Source of the DNA: Paracentrotus lividus
Taxonomy: Eukaryota; Echinodermata; Echinoidea; Camarodonta; Echinidae
Assembly: GCA_940671915.1 (NCBI GenBank)
Contig: CALNVZ010003426.1
Coordinates: 39,613,490-39,677,489 of the forward strand
Length of the DNA stretch: 64,000 nucleotides
Direction of reading: 5' to 3'
Shown here: positions 57,164-64,000 of the stretch, in pieces
Position numbering within the stretch: position 1 is the first letter of the stretch
Layout: every line of letters begins with the position of its first letter
Made by a program: the position numbers and the translations under genes
Notes under the pieces: generated by a model
Told to the model about the DNA's origin: nothing
Databases searched by the model: none
The model's input: only the letters and a program-made list of their open reading frames with translations

Positions 57164-59870
57164 GGGTGCGTTGATGGTTGAAAACAAAATTTAAACATTG
57201 ATTGAACACAATTAAAAAACACAGGACACAATCATCGGAAAACTGTTCATGATTGAAAATTTAACGCCGAATATACGTGGATTCTCTTTACATTCTCTGT
57301 TCTAAATCGCAGAGTTACATGTACAGCATTCGCAATGCTGAAGGTCATGATTGCTGTAAAATTGAAGCTGTCTTTCAAGACGCACCTTTTTGGCATTTAT
57401 GGGCAAGTCCAAGCTATTTTGCACTAGTAACGTGTGGGACATCACAAGTATATTTAGCCCTATATCTTAAATTTAGTAATCATAGTTAATTTCTTGGGTA
57501 GTTTCTGGTAGATAGTAGGTATCTTCATACAAAACAACAAAAATAATCAGAATTGCTCGTTACATAATTAATTTATGCTAATTAATTCACCAGTAACGCG
57601 TGGGACCACAAAAATCATATTTTTTTCTTGTTTAACTTTGTTTCTGAAATATTGTGAAAATAATTGCAATCCTGGAAAATCATTGCAAACAACTTGTTAT
57701 ACATCTATTACTGAAGATTAATCAAAAGTTTCATTAACATTCATCATTTAGTTTTCTCTCAAGGTCAATTTTAAAAAGATAGGTATAGTAACGCGTGGGA
57801 CAAGTAACGCGTGGGACACTTTTGTCATTATGCATAATGTACTGTAAATGACACCTTTACATGAAAAAAAGGTGAATTTGGTATTTATTTAAAGCAAATA
57901 AAACAGATACATAATTTTTGACTCCATTTCCTGGAGGAAATGTTTTATTTATCCCTAAAAATCAATTAATTGATTAATTATTACGTGAATAAATGTACTT
58001 TAAGATATTATTTTTATGAAGATTATGAAAATTGTCTCATGAAAAAGGATGAAAATAGGCTCTTCAGATTACATTTATTGGTATCAGGACAACTGGCCCC
58101 CTGGACAATTACCCCTAGGACAACTACCCCCAGAAATAGGGTATGGGTTAGGTGTAAGGTTATGGGGTATATTTTTAGAGGGGGAGGAGGCAGTTGTCTA
58201 AGGGGTAATTGTCTAGGGTAGATGTTCTAGAACCATATGTTACATGTAGACCTATAGTAACAATGCCCATCATAATCAATGCAAAGCTGTTTTAATTGTT
58301 ACTGTAGTGAAAGTCAATTGGGTATACCTGTGCATCTGATATTTACATTATAATGTAATAATTTCAAATGTAAACCTTGAATTTGGACAATACATCCTCA
58401 GTAATCATATGTTTACATATCAAGTATACTTACATTCATTCTGTTTTGTGACTACATGACAACAAGAAGGTATATACCTTGTGAGCAAAACTTGGTAAAA
58501 AACAGAAAGATATGCATGTGATAGGTCGCACAATATAAAATGAAACTTAAAGATATTTTACACAATACATGTTAACAGCATCTACAGCATATTGTCTCTA
58601 TCTGAATGACAAACTTTGAATAAGAATGAACAATGGAAGTTATGGAATAACTCAAATGCACAAAGCTTCAGTCTAAAACTACATACTATTTCCTTAATAA
58701 AGACTATATGATAGGGCCCAGGGCTACCTGTACATAGAATGCAACATTAATGTATGCCTTTAATGCACCAAAAGACAAAAAGCTGCTTGTGAGAACTTAA
58801 AATAATGTAAATAACCCCTTTAAAAACAGTTTACTTTCTTCATTGCTATGAAGGAAATTATATTGTGCAGCCTTTTTATGCCAAGACAAATGCTATTGTT
58901 TGATAGATATGAGAAATAAAAAAGAAAAAAACTTTTTTGCGCACATTTTTCACCACATGCGAAAATCCCCAAGAGCATGTTTCCTTTGGGGGAAAAGGTA
59001 ATTTTTAATTAATTTCAGTTTAATTAAAGGTCTTGGTGATGGCAAATGGATGCACTGATCATGTTAACTGACATTCAATATTCAAAAAGCTTAGAGGGAA
59101 TTTCAACTTCCTTTTGGCAAAACTTAATGTACTTCCATACGTTTTACACACGTTGTCCCACGCGTTACTGAAATGTCCCACGCGTTACCAAATCTAATTA
59201 AAGATTGTGTTAATTAGACGAATCAGACAAAACTTTTTTCTTCTGATTATGATGAAGCCTACTGTAAATTTGGTCTTTTGAAAGTCTCATGAAAATTCAA
59301 TCACTATTTTTTTTGCAAATGAGAAATAATGACCTAAAAAAGTAACGCGTGGGACATGCCAATTTTGTACCATCCCTCATTTGCATATTTAATTAGTTGA
59401 GAAACTGGAAATCATAGTCATGATAACTTGTCATTCAGACTTCAAGGTCCCACTACTATTGGGATAGAAATGTGTAAAACTTTAAAGATATCTTTTAAAA
59501 AAGCCAAAATTTTTTATGTCCCACGCGTTACTCAAATTTTTAATTTATGCAAATATATTCATTTATTATTGGTCATTCATGAGCATTTTTTATTTTTCGT
59601 TATAAAATTCATGTACTTTAACATCTTGGCTTTTAAATGACACCAAGTTTGTCTTATTTGAACCATTTTGAAATTTCACTCTTGAGTGATCAAATAGCTT
59701 GGACTTGCCCTTATATTTTCCAGAGTGGAGATCTGGTAGATGTTTACAATGTTTATTTACAAATAGAAGTTGGTACCATGAACACAACTTGAACTCTTTA
59801 CATGTATATCTGCGTTTTGTATCATGATGGATGCTCCTGTTATATTTTAAAATCGACCATGAACGCACCC
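57164..59870. mobile_element. 2.7-kb family B foldback carrying eight GTAACGYGTGGGAC sites
   Basis: The ends GGGTGCGTTGATGGTTGA and ATCGACCATGAACGCACCC are family B termini. GGGCAAGTCCAAGCTATTT (left, near 57400) and AAATAGCTTGGACTTGCCC (right, near 59693) extend the inverted arms. The 14-bp word GTAACGCGTGGGAC occurs, with one GTG variant, at 57427, 57593, 57788, 57804 and 59342 on the plus strand. It occurs at 59155, 59175 and 59518 on the minus strand. ACGCGT is itself a palindrome. No transposase frame is recognisable. A family A copy lies inside (58086-58234). Confidence 0.75.
58086..58234. mobile_element. Family A foldback, copy 4, nested in the 2.7-kb element
   Basis: AGGACAACTGGCCCCCTGG and CAATTACCCCTAGGACAACT lead in. 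GGGTTAGGTGTAAGGTTATG is in the core. GGGGTAATTGTCTAGGG and TTCTAGAACC close it. Its location inside 57164-59870 suggests it inserted later. Confidence 0.72.
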
Positions 59871-60846
59871 GATACAGTGCACCATATTGGCTAGAGATAA
59901 AATGAGAAAGTATGTGAGAAATAGAGTTTGACAAAGGAGAAATGAGGAGAGAAAGGGTGTATGGAGAGAAAGAGAAGGAGAGAGGGGGCAGATAGCATGT
60001 TTACACGGGTACATGAAATACCACATAGTGTGCATTTCAAAATAAATAAACAAATAAACACAAAGATACTAAAAAGAAAATAGAATTGAAAGATTAATAG
60101 ATATTTTATTACAAAATAAAACAGATTAAAAAAAATAAAAAATAAACATGACATTATTTAAAATTTAGGCAAATGTTCAGGAAAAGGGTTTACGATAAAA
60201 CGGGAGATACTCATATGACCTCTTGAGGACAAATATGTATACATCTCGCCTCCAAACATTAATAATCATTTCTTAAACATAAACTATTTTCCTCAAAGGG
60301 CTGCTTTTTGCCTTCAAATTCTAACCACATTTCAGCTACCATACAATTCACAAGCAAGTACAATAAGGACAGTTTCATCACGATACTAGTAAATTTCTGT
60401 ATTAATCTTTAGCTTAATTCAGAAAGCTGAGATCAGGAAAATTGCTGATTAATCCACAAATTTGCAAGAAATTTCTCCAAGGTTCATGTACATTGTACAT
60501 TCATGTACACATTCATGTGTGCAATGGAACAAGAACTCCCATGTAACAAACATTTTCCTCAAATAATAAAATCTTATCTATTCTAACCATGCCAATTAGT
60601 GCAGATCAACTCCCTACAGGATATCAATTTCCTTATAACTAAAGATTAGTTTCCTTTATACCAGATTTTATTCCTATTAAATCACAAACAAAATATGTTA
60701 CTCTGTATTTGGGGATTTCATGAGAAAATGTACAAGTCCTCTTCAACTGTGAGACATTGCAATTTGGACGACAAATGCTGTACAACATAAAGAGTTACAA
60801 TCAAATGTAAATCAATAATCAATCAGGATCCTTGTTGCATTGAGTG
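59871..60846. other. No feature seen
   Basis: AT-rich and partly purine-rich (59890-59990). Minus-strand frames here are Phe/Leu-rich by composition only. Confidence 0.5.
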
Positions 60847-61140
60847 ATTTCACGTTCGGTGTTAAAATCGGTGTTAGTGTTTATTTTGGAGCAGAAGTCT
60901 GATCTAACACCGAACGTGAAATGGAAATAAAATCAGTCGGTGTTAGGTGTTGACCTCTGAATTTTGACGTATTTCCGGTTGCCGGTGTTTCATTTTGTGT
61001 CAAATGTCGTCTGCTGAACCGAGCTCTGCAGCCGGTGTTAAATTTCACGTGCAAATTTCCATTGACTAACACTAAACCCCTAGGGATTGAGAAAAAGTTC
61101 ATTTCACTTTCGGTGTTAGTGTTGGTGTTGGCCAACGTTT
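60847..61140. mobile_element. Foldback with CACGTTCGGTGTTA repeats
   Basis: ATTTCACGTTCGGTGTTA (60847-60864) is exactly complementary to 60905-60922 around a 40-base loop. Further CGGTGTTAGTGTT, CCGGTGTTAAATTTCACGTG and TTCGGTGTTAGTGTTGG words follow to about 61140. This looks like a MITE with subterminal repeats. Outer ends uncertain. Confidence 0.6.
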
Positions 61141-61369
61141 GGTTTGTCTTGTGAATAATAAGGGCAGTGGAGGGTCCAGTGGCAGAGAAACTATACTTAT
61201 TTTACCAGCAAAAAAACAAAAAAAAAAAAATAATTTAATCAATTAATATATCCCTAAGACCAAAGAGGACACTCAAGACCTCAATTGGTTACCTTTTATG
61301 CAGGTCTCCAACTCGCGCCCAATTTCCACACATGGCCTAACCTCTTACCTCTTCAAGCAAAACCTCACA

Positions 61370-62840
61370 AGAAAGGTCCAAACGACACAAGACTCATCTA
61401 ACATTCAATTGGAAAAAAAGTGATCTTAGAAAAAATATAAAAATAAGCCGCATATCCCTAGTAACTACGTATAAGGAATAAATATCCATCAATGGATGGT
61501 CCTTCTCAAATCTATACTCTCTCTAGATAACGAAAGGCAAACCCAAACACAATGATCACATACAACTGCTCAAAATAACTCAAAACCGAATTACGAAAAA
61601 CACCTAATACAGTGAGTATGAAGAGCGCTACGCCAGAAAACTGCGCCGGCACCGGCCTGGCAACACACCAAACAACTTTGAAACGTAAAACATACCACAA
61701 AAACGCCCAAAACGCAAAACAAACACCAACGAAACATGACAAATAGCTAACCCGCATACCACATTATCACATATCCTAGCTTGCCAACAAAAATCCTGCC
61801 CAGAAGATAAAAATGAAAACACCATAGAATAAACTATACACTAATAATTAACTGTCAAAAATCATCCACATCATGAGGTAATTAAATGCTATCACAAGCA
61901 GCCAGGTCTTCGACAGACGAACACTTAATTCGATACTAGGTAATAGATAGTCCTCAAACCTATAGTGCCGATATATAACCAAGGCATAATAAACCCACAG
62001 AAACAGCTCCTTATACACAACAAAACGAGATACTCTCCCGACCGAACCACTTTTTCTTCAGACAACACAACGTACAGTTACGGCTAATCGACACACGCGC
62101 ACGAGAAGCAATAAAATACGGATCCACACACCCCCCAAGCCAACCAACACGCGCCGAGACATAATAAGACATCTACCAATGATCTAGAGCCATCCCCCCG
62201 TGATATATAGCTCGATCTCTCTAGCCAGAATTACACACTCTAGCCGCTAACACATCACACCAACAACCAACACACCGAAAAACAGTGAAAATCAACTCAT
62301 GACACTTCTTATGACACAAGAAAAGTTCACTGATGCAACCAATCCAGAACGAGCGCATCGTTTCCAAATTTGCAATTGATACTAACTCTTAACCTATTCT
62401 ATAAGGCCTACCCAATAACATGTAATATGGCGAGAGTTCTTCTCTTCAGGCAATATCGCATGAAGAAGCAATTATCACACAATACCGCACCACAACGAAG
62501 ACAGAGATCTTTGGTCAAAGAAAGATCCTCAAAACATTCCGCCTCAACACCTAGGCGAAAGGGGGAGGAACTGTCTCATCATAAGAGAAAAACTATTCTA
62601 AACCGTAACAAGAACACTTAAACATTCACCATATAACGCGCCAATCATGTACTCCCAAACCCCACAAATCATCATTGGAGATTTCTCAATATACAGCCCC
62701 ACACACCACCCGTCTCCCACTGACATATATAATTACCCGATGACGACCCCATCGAATGTAAATTAATATACAAATGTTTATCCATCCTATGTACCAAACT
62801 AAACTCACCCCAACTCCACCCACCACATCCCATGATTTCT
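61370..62840 (+). other. Segment with strong A+C strand bias, possibly a decayed LINE or foreign DNA
   Basis: The plus strand becomes strikingly rich in A and C: by my count 86 of 120 bases at 62041-62160. The bias starts after an A-rich stretch near 61210-61240 and stops near 62840. The words lack the ACATGT/TAGGCCTA habit of the rest. One plus-strand frame near 62668 reads QIIIGDFSIYSPTHHPS, similar to the GDFN block of LINE AP-endonucleases, but no long frame supports it. An 83-codon basic frame lies at 62370-62621. Contamination, an old LINE, or an unusual local bias are all possible. Confidence 0.35.
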
Positions 62841-63269
62841 TATGTTTCACTCAGCACATGGGTCCATTTCCAGTAGTGGTAAACATTTGATACATTCAAT
62901 AAAGAGTGCAACAAAAAGCAAAAAAACAGAAAAAAGATCCCAAACATATGTTCATCTTGCACAAGACTTTAATGGTATGAAGCATTTTCCTTCAAATATC
63001 TACCAACACTTTGGGATACAAGTCAGAAGAACAGGTTCTTTATCTGCAGGGATTAATTGAGCTGGATATCTTCTTCTTCAGGGTGATCTGCCTCCTTCAC
63101 AATTGAAGATTCGTGCAGATTTGTGTGTGTGTGTGTGTGCGGTACATGACGATATTCATGTTAACAGGTGAAAGGTGTTTATTTACATAGTGCAAGTAAA
63201 AAGTGGCCGGAGATTTATTTTACATTCCATGAAATTTTGTCAAATTTGTAAGGATAAGGCAGATCTTAA
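62841..63269. other. No gene seen; short (TG)n at about 63122-63139
   Basis: Composition returns to the window norm. A small (GT)n microsatellite is the only repeat. Confidence 0.5.
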
Positions 63270-63351
63270 GAAAAATTTTAAAATATAATATTCAGGGCTT
63301 GAAATCACATGAAAAATTTTAAAATATAATATTCAGGGCTTGAAATCACAT
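63270..63351 (+). repeat. 41-bp perfect tandem duplication
   Basis: GAAAAATTTTAAAATATAAT, continuing through ATTCAGGGCTTGAAATCACAT, occurs twice back to back with no difference seen. Confidence 0.88.
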
Positions 63352-63717
63352 TTTCATCTGCAGGAAGTATAAAATCAAGCTCCACTTTAAAGTTTTGGAC
63401 TTGACACATGATCTAGCCCGGGACTCTACCACACACGGACAGATCACAGTCATTGATTTTCATCTCATGGTCTGGGTTTAGGCCCTTTCATGTAGATAAC
63501 ATAGGCGAAAATTGGCATATTCATCGGATTAAGCCATCTATGACTATGCTTCAAAAATCCGGAGCAAATCATGGCCCAAGCAACTCTGAAAAAAATTTAA
63601 GGCAGATATTGTATCCAAGAAGGGGTGAAAAAAATAAGTGAATGAAATCCCATCTTGTTTTTTCTGCACTCAATACGCATGCATATGGATGTCAATTGCA
63701 TGAAAATTTGGTCAGTT
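63352..63717. other. No feature seen
   Basis: Unremarkable mixed sequence. Confidence 0.5.
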
Positions 63718-64000
63718 GGGCGCTACTGTACTAGCTCAAGCTAAAAAATAGCGCACTAATTGGTGGATCAGGAAAAAAACCTGGAAACAGAAACCACTCC
63801 TGCACTAGCTCAAGCTGTTTTAAAATATTTTGAAATATTATACATTTTTTGTCACATTAACGACCTGACCAGACCTGACCTTGAACAAATAAGTCAGATG
63901 TGTATTGCGCAACTGGTAACTACCGTTAGCGTATAGATCTTCAAGCACATTTGCACAATTTCGGATTTAGCTTGAGCTAATGCAGCACCGCTCAAAATAG
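63718..64000. mobile_element. Probable foldback with CTAGCTCAAGCT words, reaching the window edge
   Basis: TACTAGCTCAAGCTAAAAAATAGCGC (near 63730) and GCACTAGCTCAAGCTG (near 63803) are answered by TTAGCTTGAGCTAATGCAGC (near 63967). An AGCGGTGCTG/GCGCTACTG resemblance suggests inverted ends. The right end may lie beyond the window. Confidence 0.45.

Noticed and set aside
61512..61825. Minus-strand hydrophobic frames as membrane proteins
   Set aside because: Their Val, Phe and Cys richness follows from the G+T bias of that strand; two frames overlap and neither matches a family.

Overview
This is a eukaryotic, AT-rich, non-coding window. I could not support an intact protein-coding gene, tRNA, rRNA or CRISPR array in it. 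The style points to a marine invertebrate deuterostome, most likely a sea urchin or another echinoderm: TAGGCCTA and ACATGTACATGTA words occur throughout, there are many small palindromic DNA elements and minisatellites, and a TTTATATAGCGC-type dispersed repeat is present. The open frames are short, low in complexity, and mostly repeat-derived. The species call is inference.

Layout, left half. Bases 1-6949 are an indel-rich second version of 7846-14999. They stop exactly at a run of 25 N (6950-6974), which looks like an overfilled assembly gap rather than a biological duplication. The cleaner copy (7846-14999) carries a perfect DR1 nuclear-receptor site, a 41-bp minisatellite, a GC-richer block with clustered CCAAT, POU-octamer, AP-1 and GATA words, and a foldback element. 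Next come a TCCCTGCTG-ended foldback (15.1 kb), a 1.1-kb non-autonomous piggyBac-like element with TTAA at both ends (15.7-16.8 kb), several foldbacks and minisatellites (21-25 kb), and a CT tract (28.1 kb). A compositionally distinct block at 31.1-31.3 kb could be regulatory. A 1.1-kb TA-flanked element (32.5-33.6 kb) has a second TA-flanked element nested inside it.

Layout, right half. There is a 14-bp minisatellite of about 60 units (37.2-38.1 kb) and a foldback whose two arms each carry the broken start of a THAP-domain gene in opposite orientation (43.3-44.2 kb). Further right are a nested inverted repeat built from 11-bp GCTTGCAACTA-type units (46.3-47.0 kb), a 1.1-kb long inverted repeat (49.8-50.9 kb), a TAATCC (Otx/Gsc-type) cluster (52.7-53.0 kb) and a foldback with four TGCGTGGACTAA sites (53.3-53.8 kb). 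A 2.7-kb foldback carries eight GTAACGYGTGGGAC sites (57.2-59.9 kb). A markedly A+C-biased segment (61.4-62.8 kb) may be a decayed LINE or foreign sequence.

The unifying theme is an unusually dense population of non-autonomous, inverted-repeat DNA elements. Two multi-copy families stand out. Family A has GGACAACTACCCC/GGGGGTAGTTGTCC ends and four copies. Family B has GGGTGYGTTCANGGTCGATT-like ends and three full elements of 0.37 to 2.7 kb. A few short blocks of higher sequence complexity could be cis-regulatory DNA of a neighbouring gene outside the window.
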